From assembly GCA_037074765.1 (NCBI GenBank), contig JBAMDO010000008.1, forward strand, positions 124,001 to 188,000: a stretch of DNA of 64,000 nt, written 5' to 3'. Source of the DNA: Mansonella perstans. Taxonomy: Eukaryota; Nematoda; Chromadorea; Rhabditida; Onchocercidae. The notes under the pieces are model-generated. The model ran no database searches, was not told where the DNA came from, and worked only from the letters and a program-made list of their open reading frames with translations. Shown one piece after another: positions 1 through 12,800 of this stretch (positions within the stretch are counted from its first letter, which is position 1; each line of letters begins with the position of its first letter). A program made the translations under genes and the position numbers.

Positions 1-120
1 TAATAACCCTGGTTTACATCGAATATGTCCATTAATTAACTGCTATCATTGTTGCTAACAGAAACGCTCTCCTTTTTTCATGAAATAATTTTACTAAAAA
101 ATAAGCAATCATAAAAAAAA

Positions 121-194
121 AGCTAGACGTATGTTGGGCGTTAATCTGATTACTAAAAGCTAAGCGCATGTTGGGCATTAATCTGATTATTATG
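121..194. repeat. Two-copy tandem repeat, period about 37 bp
   Basis: Two adjacent copies begin with AGCTA and share TGTTGGGC.TTAATCTGATTA; copy 1 spans about 121-157 and copy 2 about 158-194. They differ at a handful of positions. The repeat lies in non-coding DNA upstream of the first dystrophin exon. Confidence 0.75.
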
Positions 195-1366
195 AAGCTA
201 ATTTCACAAAAGTTTTATTTGAAATAAAAAAATACCAATCTTAAAGCTTGGCTTATTGGCTTAGCCTACACTTGTCTTTTTAAATTTGCAAAAAATTGAT
301 AATTAAATGATTTGTTCCATTATTTTCATTTTTTTTAAAATGCTCCAAAACTTAAAGTAATTGAAATAAAAGTCCATCTTCTTGGCTGCCTTAGTTTTTA
401 TTTTAAATTAATTAATGGAATAATTGTCCTGGATAATAGAATTGTCTTTTTTTTTCTAATTTGGAAATTTCGATAGAAAGAAAAAGCATTCACAATAATT
501 CCCATTAGTAATATGATTTTTTTTATGCAGAAAAATTGTAACTGAAAGATTAGTTTGATATACGAGTATGTTTGTTCGATCATTCGTATCATTAGTAGGG
601 AACAGAACATCTGAAGTTATCCGCCCTGTCATTTTTTGATAAGTTCACTTTCCAGGACAACAACTTGCACTTGTAGTGATAATACGAATCTCAGGCAGAT
701 TTATTGCATACTTACATAATTCTTCCAGTCGTTTGAGAACATTTATAAAAACGTATATGTTTGAAAAAACTAGGTAGAAGTTTAATAATGCTGTTAGGAA
801 AGAGGTAAAAAAGATGTGGAAAGTGCTAAATAGAAATTAAAATGAAAGAGGCAAATGACAATAAAAATTTTTTTAGAAATATTATAAATGAAAAAAAAAA
901 GAAAATGAAATAGTAAAAAAGGAGAATAGAAATAGAATAAAAGTTTGCAAAAAGATTAAATTCAATTTTTCATAGTTTGCCCATTCGTTTCTTATAAGAA
1001 TTTAATTTATTCAAGCTTCTTTCACTGTTTTAAACATTCTTAGATGTGAATTAATGCTTTTAAAGTGAACCAATTCAATAAAAATCAATACTCTTGTCGG
1101 TATGTTTCTTTTTTTGCCACAGTAGGAAATAGCTTTTAATTTTACTGTAGATATCCAGGGAATAATTTTTTGCTTTTTTCAAGATTGTTATGGAAGATTT
1201 AATGAAATTTTTTTTCTATTGTTTGACAGTGTACTTTTAGCGAATTCTCTTTTTTGAAAGTCTGATTTTTGAATGAAGCAGGAAAGGCTGAAAAGTGAAA
1301 TAATTCTAGACTAAGATCTTTATCTCATTACTTCATTAAATAGTATCGAAATTCTATTCATTTAGT

Positions 1367-1397
1367 GATTTAGTGAGATTTAAAATCTCACTAAATC
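1367..1397. repeat. Perfect 15-bp inverted repeat with one-base loop
   Basis: The arm GATTTAGTGAGATTT (1367-1381) is followed after one base by its exact reverse complement (1383-1397). It would form a 15-bp hairpin in RNA or a cruciform in DNA. It sits about 180 bp upstream of the first dystrophin exon in presumed intron sequence. No function can be assigned. Confidence 0.8.
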
Positions 1398-1579
1398 TCC
1401 AAATATTGATATTCATCATTAAACATTCCATTCGAACTTGAGGATACAGTAATATTAGATTATTTTGTTCAGTTTTTTCTTATCTTCACAAAAAAAAGCC
1501 AATTCCTTTTGTTGCTTCTTTGTGTGTCTGTGTTTTTTTTTTTTTCATAGAAAAGTATTAACTGTTTTGTTTCTTTCAG

Positions 1580-4500
1580 GATGGCAAAATTAAAATCAGA
1601 TTTGCGAATTCGTACTGCAGCCTTAGAACGAGCCATGACTGATTTTGGTCCATCCAGTCAACATTTCTTGAAAGACAGCGTTCAGGCACCCTGGCAACGA
1701 TCTGTCTCTGCTTCAAATCATTTGCCTTATTATATCAAGTAAACTACACTTCTTTCATAAAGTATAGTGCTTATTGAAATTTTATGAAAAACTGATTGTC
1801 GTATGATCGCTGTTAATTGCAGTCACGAAACCGAAGTAACCCAATGGGATCATCCAGCCATGATTGAGATCATGGAGGAGCTGACCACTTTTAATCAAGT
1901 CAAATTTAGTGCTTATCGAACAGCGATGAAATTACGAGCAATGCAGAAACGTCTCTGTTGTAAGTTTTATTAGACATTATTTTACCACCGTAATCATATC
2001 TCATTGTAATATACACTGTGTGACAATTTATACTTTTTGTAATTTACAGTTACTGTATTTACACTTATTGTAATTTATATCTTATTGTATTTTTACTTAC
2101 TGTATTGTTGTATTTCTTGTAAAGAAATTTTTTCATGTTTCAAAATTTTTTAATTCTAGTGGATTTATTAACATTGGAAGATATCGAATCACATCTACAG
2201 CCTCTCAATTCGATGTTAGGTGAACAGTGCTTATCAATGACAGATGCGATAATGTGTTTAGTGCCATTGTTTGAATCGGCACAAGAAAAGTATCCAAAAT
2301 TGATACGTTCCATATCACTAGCTGTTGATTTGCTGCTCAATTTTGTTCTAAATGTATTCGACCCGTAAGTTTTGATCTTTTTTTTTCTTGGAAGGAAAAT
2401 ATTGAATAAAAATAATGAATTTAAAGTGCGTGTTCATTTATCTCTTTAACTTTATCTTTAAGAAGTGTAAATTTGTTTTCTTATAATTTCTCAGCCCCAA
2501 TCATATGTTTGATTATGCAATTATTCAATCTTCTTAGAACGAAAACATTACCAATTACTGAAAGCATTTTACAAATTGGATTCAATTAGATATTTTTCAT
2601 TTCTTGAAGATGTTCATAAATAACATTTTTGTAAACTAGACAAATGAAATTAGAAATTCAGAAAGTAAAATTTTTTAAAAAGAATGACAGTGTAGTAGCC
2701 AGTGTCACTCTTGCACTGTGATAATGATACCGCAGTGAACTTCTCTTTCTATTCTACAAATATTTCTTAATTGTCTATTGTAATACTTCAAAGATCACAC
2801 GTGAATACTTTATTTTAGGGGTTTGTAAACTTGTACAAAAAAATTAGCTCTTTTTCCACTTCCTTATTCGATTTCTGAGATATCATGATTTGGAGTTGGA
2901 TCAATTAGTAGTATCATTATCTTTAGGAATTTGTATTCATTACTGCATCTAGTGATTCATCATCAATTACAAGAATCTGTAACAGAATCTGATTGCGATT
3001 GCTTCTCTGATCACATTATTTTCAAATTTAAAAGCGATCATATTGAAATCTACCCAAATTGCAATGAATTTTCCAGGGCACGTGATTGCATCATGCGGAC
3101 ATTTTCGTTTCGTGTGCTGTTAGTAACATTGTGTAATTCAAATCTGGAAGACAAATATAAATGTAATTCTTTATTTCGTAGTTTTTAAATACTTACTTTA
3201 ATTTTTAAATACTCACTTTAAACTTAAATATAAACGGAAATATTGATTAATCATTTATCCTTGTCTTTTGATATCCTTTTAGTGCTGTCTAGTTTATTTA
3301 TTTTCAGTGATTTAATAAAATTTTAAAACTTATTTTCAGAAAATTTCAATAGATACACATTTCAGACCTATATCGACTTATTGCTAACAACGAAGGTATT
3401 GATCAGAAGAAACTTGCCATTCTCTTATACGATATCATTCATGTAAGCTTTGATTTTTTCAGTTTTTCATTGAAAATTTTGTGTTTGTTTACGAATGTAC
3501 TGTACTGAAAAACTTTCTTGATTGACACCCTACTGTAGTCAGCATTAAAGATATCGTACTGTTGTTGAAAAACAACTGATCGATAGGACTTGAAACAATG
3601 TTGAGAGACAATATACACCGAAACTGTTCATTTATCTCGCAGTAGTGTTTGCAAAATTTTTTTTCTGGAAAATCTTAATGAATGTTTTTTAGATTCCAAA
3701 ATTTTTCGGCGAAGCAGCAGCATTTGGTGGTTCAAATGTGGAACCATCAGTACGATCGTGTTTCGAAACAGCGAAATATCCACGGTCAATTTCGGTTGAT
3801 GAATTTTTGAACTGGTTGAAAAAAGAGCCACAAAGTATTGTTTGGTTACCAGTCATGCATCGATTAGTTAGTGCTGAATTTGCCAAACATCAGGTAAAGA
3901 TTGTATTAAAAAAAGCAAAATTTGAAATTCTATTTTACCGTCAATTTCTAAATTACCCAATCAAAAAAAATTGTCGATAAATAGATCCAGAAGAATATGG
4001 ATATTTTTTCAAACAAAAATTTCAGATTTCCCTTAGAGAAATGTTTTTTTTCTTTTAACAATAATTTTTATAATTTAAATTTTGTAATTCACTAATGATT
4101 TGTCCTAATCATAATAAATTACTGACATATCACTTATGAGCTGCTATAGCAGAGGAAAAGTTTATATAAACCACACAGTGAGGCATTAATTATAAAGGAT
4201 TTTACAAAAGTCACCTACTGATGTTCGATGTTTATAGGCAAAATGTAACGTGTGCAAGATGTTTCCGATTATTGGATTGCGTTATCGTTGTTTGCGATGT
4301 TTCAATGTTGATATTTGTCAAAATTGTTTCTTTAGCCAAAGGCTTGCTAAAAATCACAAATTATCACATCCGATGCAGGAATATTGCTTACCGGTTGGTT
4401 TGTTATCATTGCAGTTTAATTTTTGAAAATAAAATTTCTTTTTTTTTTTTAATTGAAATATCATTTTAGACAACATCAGGAGAAGATGTGCGTGATTTTG

Positions 4501-6365
4501 GCTTAATAGTAAGAAACAAATTACGGTCGAAGAGTAAGACACGAATTGGTTATCTACCAGTGCAAACAATAGATGAGGGACCTCCATTGGAAACCAGTAA
4601 TGTTGCACCGGTTAATCCATTCACTGAACCGATTCACAATCGAATACAACTTTGCGCTCGGAGGTTACTGTAGTTATTTTCACTGTGCTTACATCAGCTG
4701 AATTTTCCGTATAATGTAAACTTTTTTTTAGAATTTCATTTCTAAAAAATTTAACAACAAACATACTGTCATTTCTTCAATTAAAGATACGTTTAAAGGG
4801 CTGGCAAGTTTTTGTGATATAAAAGTTCGAGTTTGTTTATGAGTGATGTTTTAATGAAGAGCATTAGAGCTAATCGTGAAATATAAAATAAATTATATGA
4901 AATATAAATTCAGAGAATTGAAAAAAGAAACTGAAAGACGAGAGCAGCTTGGTATTGCCGTTAGTTCAAATACCAGACATTTCAGATTATGGAAAGCACA
5001 AGATGGAAACGGTACACCGGTTTCTGCTTTAAAAGATATTGGAGAAGAAATGAGATTGAGCATAGCAGAGTTGAAGTCCCCCCAACAACTTTTATCTCAG
5101 GTTGAACAGATGCATAAGGAGGAGCTGGATCAAGTACTGCACAAACTGCAACATGAAAATAGGTAGTGATTCTGAGAATGGATTTTTTTGAATTTTTTGA
5201 GCTAACTTTATTGCTTTTAATGAAAAATAAAGAGGTTGGCCATTCTAGATAAACATATAAATTCAGAGAGTTGAAAAAAGAAATTGAAAGACGAAAGCAG
5301 CTTGGTAATGGTGTTGGTTCAACACCGAATCTGACACGAGGCGGTAGTGCATCGGCAGTGTCATCACGAAATGTTACTCAGATGGAAAGCGGACGATCTG
5401 TTCCGTCACTTTCTAACTCTGGTGATGATCACCTGTTGAAGGAGGTTAACTGCTATTATTTGTATTTATTATAATAACAAATTTGATTAATTAGTGAGAA
5501 GTAATTAGAAAGTCAATTGTCATTATCATCCGCGATGCCAACAAACATATCCTGCTTCTTCAACTTCATCCTCTTTTCCTTTTTTTGATAATTACCTAAA
5601 GGATGATTGATGTGAAAAAATTAAATACAATGAAAGAGAAACAGGTTTCACTGTTTCATTACTTTTGTGTTCTCCATTCCATTCTGTACCTTCTCTCGTA
5701 AACTGCATCTGATCTTATTTTTGTGAATAAAACTAATTCATTGCTTATTGTAGGCATACCTATTGCGGCAGCATAAGGAACGGCTGGAGCAACGAAGTCG
5801 GATACTGGAAGAACAGAATCGTCAACTTGAAATACAACTTGCAAGGCTACGGACAGTTATTGCCCAAGTGAGTTGCTTAGTACCGATTCTTTGAAAGCTA
5901 GAAATTTACGAAAATATTTGTGAATCAAGCTTGAAATTAAAGAGATTGCAGTTAATATTTCTTCTTTCTTATTCCAATCATTTTTTTCTTTCATCTTAAC
6001 CAATGGAGCTAAAATTTGGAAGTTGAAAGCAGTGAATAATTTTTAATAGAACTGTTAAAAATTTCTCTTCATAATTGCATTTGCAGCAACAAAATACTGG
6101 GAGTGAAAATAAGGAAAGTGGACCGGAAGAGCCTGAATCGAGTGCAGCTTCGGCCGAGGAAGATGATGAAATTGAATATGATACGAGGCCAAATCGCATG
6201 AATTCTCTCATTGCATCGGTGGATCAACTAGGTCGTGCAATGGAATCGTTTGTCGTTTCGATGGTCAACGATGATGATGATGATGATGATGATGACGATG
6301 AAACTAATAGGGATGATAATGATGATGAAGTGACTATCAATGGTATTCACCAAAATAACTTATAA
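1580..6365 (+). CDS. dys-1: Dystrophin, C-terminal part (5' truncated by window)
   Basis: Dystrophin links cortical actin to the dystroglycan membrane complex, mainly in muscle. Twelve exons join in frame: 1580-1738, 1823-1959, 2160-2364, 3077-3162, 3366-3442, 3693-3893, 4238-4393, 4470-4663, 4986-5162, 5267-5444, 5754-5867 and 6087-6365, giving 653 residues from the ATG at 1581 and ending TAA. In order they encode the end of the last spectrin-like repeat, a WW domain (PWQRSVS through [15 protein letters not shown]), the EF-hand region ([44 protein letters not shown]), a ZZ zinc finger (exon 4238-4393, with CNVC, CLRC and CQNC cysteine pairs and late histidines), then [11 protein letters not shown] and GYLPVQT, two coiled-coil stretches, and an acidic tail with ten consecutive Asp. 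The WW domain separates it from dystrobrevin. Exon 1 begins with the last base of a split codon, so upstream exons probably exist outside the window; a short Dp71-like product starting at 1581 cannot be excluded. An optional 24-codon extension of the 4986 exon is described separately. Confidence 0.95.
4903..4985 (+). repeat. Duplicate of the dystrophin coiled-coil exon start, possible alternative exon segment
   Basis: This segment closely matches 5256-5320, the acceptor and first part of the next coiled-coil exon: both have ATATAAATTCAGAGA followed by codons for ELKKE.ERR.QLG. It is open in the same frame as the exon that starts at 4986. An acceptor at 4911-4913 (first exon base 4914) and the acceptor at 4984-4985 give the same phase, 72 nt apart. 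So transcripts could include or skip 24 residues ([14 protein letters not shown] and following). Either this is a retained, alternatively spliced duplicate or a decaying intronic copy. The second copy (5267-5444) is the one that aligns with vertebrate dystrophin order. Confidence 0.7.
6255..6335 (+). repeat. GAT/GAC microsatellite coding an Asp-rich tail
   Basis: A run of GAT and GAC codons gives ten consecutive Asp followed by [10 protein letters not shown], within the last dystrophin exon. It makes the C-terminal tail strongly acidic and is likely to vary in length by replication slippage. Confidence 0.85.
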
Positions 6366-6821
6366 AGCAATGATTTTCCTCGAACTCAAAGTTTAATATA
6401 CGGATTTAATTTCAAAATAATTTCAAAATTCATTCATTATGTATTTCCATTGTTCACTTTGGAAAAATTTGAAATTAATGAAAACTTTCCCGATCAAAAT
6501 ATTTGTGAATATAATTATTGTTCTGTACAATAGTTTACCTCGTCATCTTTTATTGTTGTCATTGTAGTACATTTAATTATCACTGTCATAAATGCTTCAC
6601 TACATTCACAGTTCATTATACTGATATGTAAATATGGACAGCTATTAATTGTTTCGTAAAATGTATAGGGTTGTTATGAATGGAGTTATTGAATGTATGG
6701 TAATTAATAAATGCATTAATTTCTTGTTTGTATCAAATTAATGTTTCAGAAAAAAAGAGAAGTAAAATATTATTAGCCGGTGTATTTATCCTTACTTCTT
6801 TACATTGACAATACTGAAGTA
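6366..6821. other. Dystrophin 3' UTR and spacer to DDX27
   Basis: 456 bp between the dystrophin stop and the inferred DDX27 start. AATAAA at 6706-6711 is a candidate polyadenylation signal for dystrophin. No promoter motif can be defined. The short same-strand spacing is compatible with, but does not prove, co-transcription. Confidence 0.5.
6706..6711 (+). terminator. Candidate poly(A) signal for dystrophin
   Basis: Canonical AATAAA about 340 bp after the dystrophin stop codon. Other weaker AT-rich options exist nearby, so this is a candidate only. Confidence 0.35.
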
Positions 6822-9800
6822 ATGGATAATTTGGATAAAGATGGTAAACAAACGTAAGCAATTTTACAATATTTAGTGCGTTGGTTGGGATAATCTTCGT
6901 GCGCAAAGGGGCCGCATAATTAACTTACACCGTTGTTGCTTGATTTCGAATAGGATTTGTTTTGAAATTATTATAATAGGTACCTGATGATGGAGATATT
7001 TGTTTTTCATAGATACAGTATTGCAGGAGACATTGTATGTCAGTAATTCTAAAATCAGAAAGAATTTGCAGGAAATGTTATATCCTCCAACAATTGCAGA
7101 TGATGAAGTTGTGGAGATTATAGAATCAACAGATGACGAGATTGATGAGGTTAATGTCTTTTCATTTACTTCTTACAACATATGATGACTGTCCTAAAGT
7201 GTTCCTTCATCACTATTCCTCTATCTGGTTATTTTCTTAACCTTGCACTCTATACAAGCATTTATACCGAGAATTGGTTACGTTGTCCGTCCTGATAACA
7301 GTTTCATTTAGTCTAACTTATGTGGTATTGGTTCTGGGACGATTTAGCATGAAGAAGTTATGCTTGCTTGAAATGTCTGAAACTGGTCAAGAAAATAGCT
7401 TTATATTAGTACAAGGAATGCTTTTTCAATAATTTTTAAATTTGGGAATGGCTTAAAAAAACATTTTTTATTCATTATTCACTTAATTTTCTGCCCAAAT
7501 TTTTTTTTTTTTATTTTTTGGAACATTATTCTTTTTATGTAACTTATATCTGAATTCTTCTGTGTGTTCATTTTCGAGGAAAGGTGAAAAAGACCCTTGT
7601 CCTTTGCAGGGATTAACAGTGAAGAAAAAGCGGCGAAAAGGAGTGAGCAAAGATTTTGACGATGGATTTGTATTCGATTGTATCAGGGACGAACATAAAG
7701 GTTATTCAGACTATTTAAAACTTCACAGTAGTTTACTTTTTTCTCTAAATGATATCATTTCTTACTTCTGTGATCATCCACCCTCAGAAAGTCAATCTAC
7801 CTTTCTAAAGTGATGAAGATTCTCTGTTACGATTCTCTCATTGTAACTGAATAGTTAAGTTATCCATTTGTAAACTGCGCCCAAACACATCATTTTTTTA
7901 TAGTTACAAACTAGTTCGGCTTTCATAGAAGGGAAGCACTAATAACATTTCCGAGGTCAAAATAATTATTCCAAATAAGAATTTAATGGGTCGTCTTGAA
8001 ATCCCACCCACTATTCGATGAAATTAATTTTTGCAGGGAATTACTTTATTTTGAATGATTCATTTTATTATTAGAGCCATGGAATTTTTAGCCACAGGAA
8101 CTAGTGAGATATACCACAAAGAATAGTTCTCGAAAATGTTCACGACTTTGAGATTTCAAATTCGGTGAATTTCAGTACTTTGTGATTTTGCAGAAGATGA
8201 TTTATTGGGAAGCCTGCAGTCATACGTTAAAAAAGGCAGCAGCACTTCGTTAGAGGAAAAAATTGAACGAGAACGCGCCAAACTTTTTAGCTCCGGGTCA
8301 TTGGAAAAGATTCCCGAAATGGAAATGGTGCAAGAAATGGAGGAAATTCCTGGTATTGTCAAGTCTTTGATTTTGCGGAAAGTTCTTGGCGTTGTTTTTA
8401 ATACTTTTTTGAAAAGAATGGGTACAAAATAAATAATAAATGTAAAAGAGCAGATTTTAAAGACAATTTCCTAATGTAGCTTCTAGCAGTGTTATATGCG
8501 CTTGCTATTTGTTGAACATTTAAAAAGAAAAATGTTTCATCTGTTTCTTTGCTTTTTTTCTACAGTATCTTAATTCTTAGATAATGTTCGTGAAAAGAAG
8601 CCAAAAAAAAAGAAATGTTATGGCACAGACAGTTTTTTCGATGACACTACTAGTAATAATGCTATGAACGCAAAAACAGCTATCAGTTTTGATCAGATGA
8701 ATCTCTCCAGAGCACTCCTAAAGGTAACTGGCATATTAGATTGGGTTTATCGAATTCAAATTAAATTTGAATATCTCACTCTTTTATTTTTTATTTTGAA
8801 ATCAGAGTTTGTTCTGTATTTTTTAAAACATAAATTTCAAACTTTGCTAACATTCTTAACAAGTCTTTTGTTTTTATGCGTTTTGATTATAGCGTTTGAA
8901 TTTTAAAAACTCAATAAAATCGAAATTTTTTGCCGTTTCGAAATATATTATTTGTTTTAGGCCATAACAGCGTGTGGTTTTACTGAACCTACTCGAATAC
9001 AAAGTACATGCATACCCCTTGCACTTGCAGGGCGTGATTTATGTGCATGTTCTGCAACAGGAACCGGTAAAACGGCTGCATTCATGTTGCCTGTTTTGGA
9101 GCGTTTATTATATCGATCACAGCAAAAAGCAATGACTCGAGTGATTGTATTAACACCAACACGAGAATTAGCTATACAGGTTTGACTATTTTATTGATAT
9201 GAACAAATTTTTTATTAAAGAACCTGACGATCGGAAGAACTGCTATGTCGTTGAATATGCTAAGTTAACACTTTGCATGAAACACAGAAATTTTTAGTTA
9301 TGCATGGTATTTCTGAGACATATACCCAGATACAGTGCTAGTGTTTTTCACATATCACTTAGAAATACGTATGTAGTCCTTTATTTTAAATGTCATTACT
9401 TGCAGACATTTCAAGTTAGTCGACGGCTATCGCAGTTTATGCGTATCGATATATGTTTGTGTGCAGGTTCGTCTTTTTCAGAAATATGAGAACTATATAA
9501 GCTTGTTCATCGCTATCATTCATTTAAGTAAAAAATGATTTGACAGAACTTTTAGATTTAGGATTCCGTTTTTACTCTTAGATTTTAATTGATCATTTTT
9601 TTTTAAAGACATGAGACATTCAATAGAGCTTCCGTGTTTAAAGTTCAAGATCGATGTGATTTTCCGTAGTAGACGATGAGAAAATTTTTTGGAACTAGCA
9701 GCGTAAAGGAATTGAACCGTAGTCATCCTAGAAGATGACAGGATAAATTATACTAAAGAAATTGATGGTAATAGAGAGTGTACACGAGCATTTGAATGTT

Positions 9801-12800
9801 TAGCGACTAGAATGACATAACAGAGAGCTCCGATAGAGAGCAGTGCACTAGTATAGAATGCATAAGTATAGTGCCATGATTGCACCACATGAGACGTATA
9901 AATTGGAACTATGAAATGTGTTATCCATTGAACCGCGGATGCTAGTCCTGTTGCTTTTCCCAAATCCGTAATGTCTACAGCACTGCAATCATAATTATAA
10001 AAGATACAAAGTACTAATTTACGGTGCTGTTTTGGATTATGATGAAAAGGATATTACATAACTCTAGTCAAAAGCGGGAACACATAGATGAACTGTCTAA
10101 ATGAAAGTTTTCTACCGTCTAGATGAAAATTTTCAATCTCAGTATCAACATTATGATACCGTTGTTCCTTAGCTTTTTGTAATCATGGATGGATCTACCC
10201 ATGAATTATGGACTGAGAATTATAGTTAGTTCACAGTTATTAATTTTTTCTGTTATAGAATATTATAGAATTATTACGGAATTATTTGATGCTTTAATGT
10301 TACATATCTAGTTTTCTTAATTTAAAAATCAAATTACCCACCTTGAGATTTGCGTATAGCTTTCAGCATATGCAACAGCATAACATGCCGTCTGAAGGGC
10401 TACAATGCCAAGTAGCTGATTGAAATTTGTAGTAAAATTAACTAGGGAATAAGCACAGGAAAGACCAATCAGCGAAATAATTAATACCGTCCGCGGGTAA
10501 AGACGTCGTTGCAGATAGGGTAATAGAAAGAATTGTACCGTTAGCAGTGATGCGCCCATTACAATAAGCACTTTAGCTGAGTCATTTGGGCCCTGAAGTT
10601 TTTAAGATTTTGACTCTTATTAATTCGAAACTATAAATAAAGTAGAAATGGTAGAGTTAAATTTCAAATAAAATGGTGATAGAAATAACCTGCATGAATG
10701 AACGGAGAAGGAAATTCCTGGATATTAATTCGTAGCAAATGTAAGCAGCAACAAGCAGTGCTCGCAAAAAAATACCTTCTCGAAGAGCAACATTATGCTT
10801 TATCATTGGCAGATAGTCCTGAAAAAAATAGAGTTTAAAGTGTGGTCCACTAATATTTATGTTTTAGTAGATTAATTTTAAAATTTATTTTCACATTAAG
10901 GTAACAGAACTTACCTTCATTTCAATGTAAGAGGCTGTTAAAAAAAAACACTTTGATAACATTCATTTCATAGGACTCTGATCATGTTGAAGATGCTTAC
11001 TTTTAAACAAAATTTTTGGAGCTATTCAATAACAAATTAAAAAAATTGGATGCAAAGCTTATGTGCTTGCATATGAGGGTTCTACTTGTTAATTTATTAA
11101 ATTACTGCAGCAGGGAAGTTGAGCAAATAGTCATGTAAATAGTCAGTCAATCTAATTCAAATTTTCAGTTGATTTTTGTTAACAATATAAACATTACCTG
11201 TGGACGTAACCGGGCAGTGGCAAGCTTAGGTACAGTGTGTGTATGTGGCAGAAAATAATAGATAAACGGAGTTAAAGTCACAATTAAGGCAATACCAGAA
11301 ATGAATTGCGATGTACGAAGAGTAGTTCTAACCGCTAATTGTGATGCAAACATCGGACCGAAAAACATTGCCAAACCCTGTAGACATATTTGTAGTGCTG
11401 AGGTGAAATTTAAATAGAGTTTGAAAATGTGAGAACGTTATGAAAAAACGAATTCTTTGTTCACTGTTCTCGGACATACATCTGATCAGTTTGTCTAATT
11501 AGTAAATTATATCTTAAATAATTTATCGAATTAATTACCTGTGGTACGGTGAGTCGCATTAGTGCACTAGTTCTTTCACGTTCCGTTGTAATGGTTGCTA
11601 AATACATTTCGACAGTTGCATCCAGTTGATAACCCACTCTTAGCAACTTAATAAAAAAGTTTTACTTCAATTCAGCATAATATTTCTTATTCTCATAATC
11701 TATTCTATAGCTGATTTATTTTACTAATTTTTATATTAACCAATCAAAGTGCAGTACTATTAATGTTAGATACACCTGTGTTTCTTTTTGTTTACTAAAT
11801 TCCTTTCTATCATGAACTTTGGATAAAATTGAATGAGTGCTTATTACTTCATTATAATCATTAAACAGAAATTACAGGGGACGGATGAAATAATGAAATT
11901 AATTTTTAACGCGATTTCTTATATTAGGGCAATTTTTGGAAAAAAAACCTACAATCAGTTACCTCTGCGAAGTTAAAAAAGGTGCGAAGTATATTTGTTT
12001 AAAAAATGCCAATCAAATCAGAAATAGGTAGTTTGTTGCTTTCAAAAATCACCTGTAAAAAAAAGAATGAGTACCAACACTTAGCAAAGGCTAGTGCGGA
12101 ATAGTAGATAGATATAATGACCGATGAGAATAGAAACATCGTTTTTGGACCTGTTGTATCGGCAATCTAAACAAATTTAATAGCCTTTTTTTGCATCAGT
12201 CTTTTGTTGCAATTCATCAAAAAAGAAAATTTTTTCTTTTTTTTTTGCTAAAATATTAGTATTAACCTGTCCAACTGCAAGGGCACCGACTGCATTGCAA
12301 AAGCTTCCAAATGACTGAATATAACCGATGTCCACTATTGTCATTATCTGAAATTTGTTTTGTTCCATAAATCATCGGGATGTTTTTTTGATTCTTTATC
12401 AAAAAGTTTTCTTTTATTTAGGCAAAGGAAGTTCAGAATTCTAGAAAATTTACAAGTTTTGCATTTCAGTTACTTCAAAATTTTTGTATATGTTTTCAAA
12501 GAATTTCCTTTTTTGTAATTAATAATTTTTGTTCGATGGAAAGCTATTAAATTTATTCACCAGTTTTTACCACTTTTTCCCGATCATTTTATTTTGGGAA
12601 TTGTGTCTTAATGGACTAGTTTTCATTTTCATTACTTTTGAAATGGACTTCGTGATATGACGAAGCCATTTTGTCACGATAAACGAAATGAAAATTAAAC
12701 CGGATTTAGCGATTTTCATGTACAGTTGAGTTAGTTAATGCTGTATTGTACTAATGAATAGAATGAATAATTCTCTGAATGTCTCTTACAATTTCGTTGT

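Larger units (their letters stand above)
1..1579. other. AT-rich non-coding stretch, probably a dystrophin intron
   Basis: No exon could be recognised on either strand. It precedes a dystrophin exon with a clear acceptor at 1577-1579 that starts inside a codon, so on the + strand it is most simply the intron leading into that exon. It could equally contain the promoter of a short dystrophin product, since an ATG lies at 1581. It holds a two-copy tandem repeat (121-194) and a 31-bp near-perfect palindrome (1367-1397), listed separately. Confidence 0.6.

Noticed and set aside
1581..1738. ATG at 1581 as the true start of a separate short gene
   Set aside because: The exon begins at 1580 with one base of a split codon and encodes the end of a spectrin repeat before the WW domain, so it is more likely internal to full-length dystrophin.
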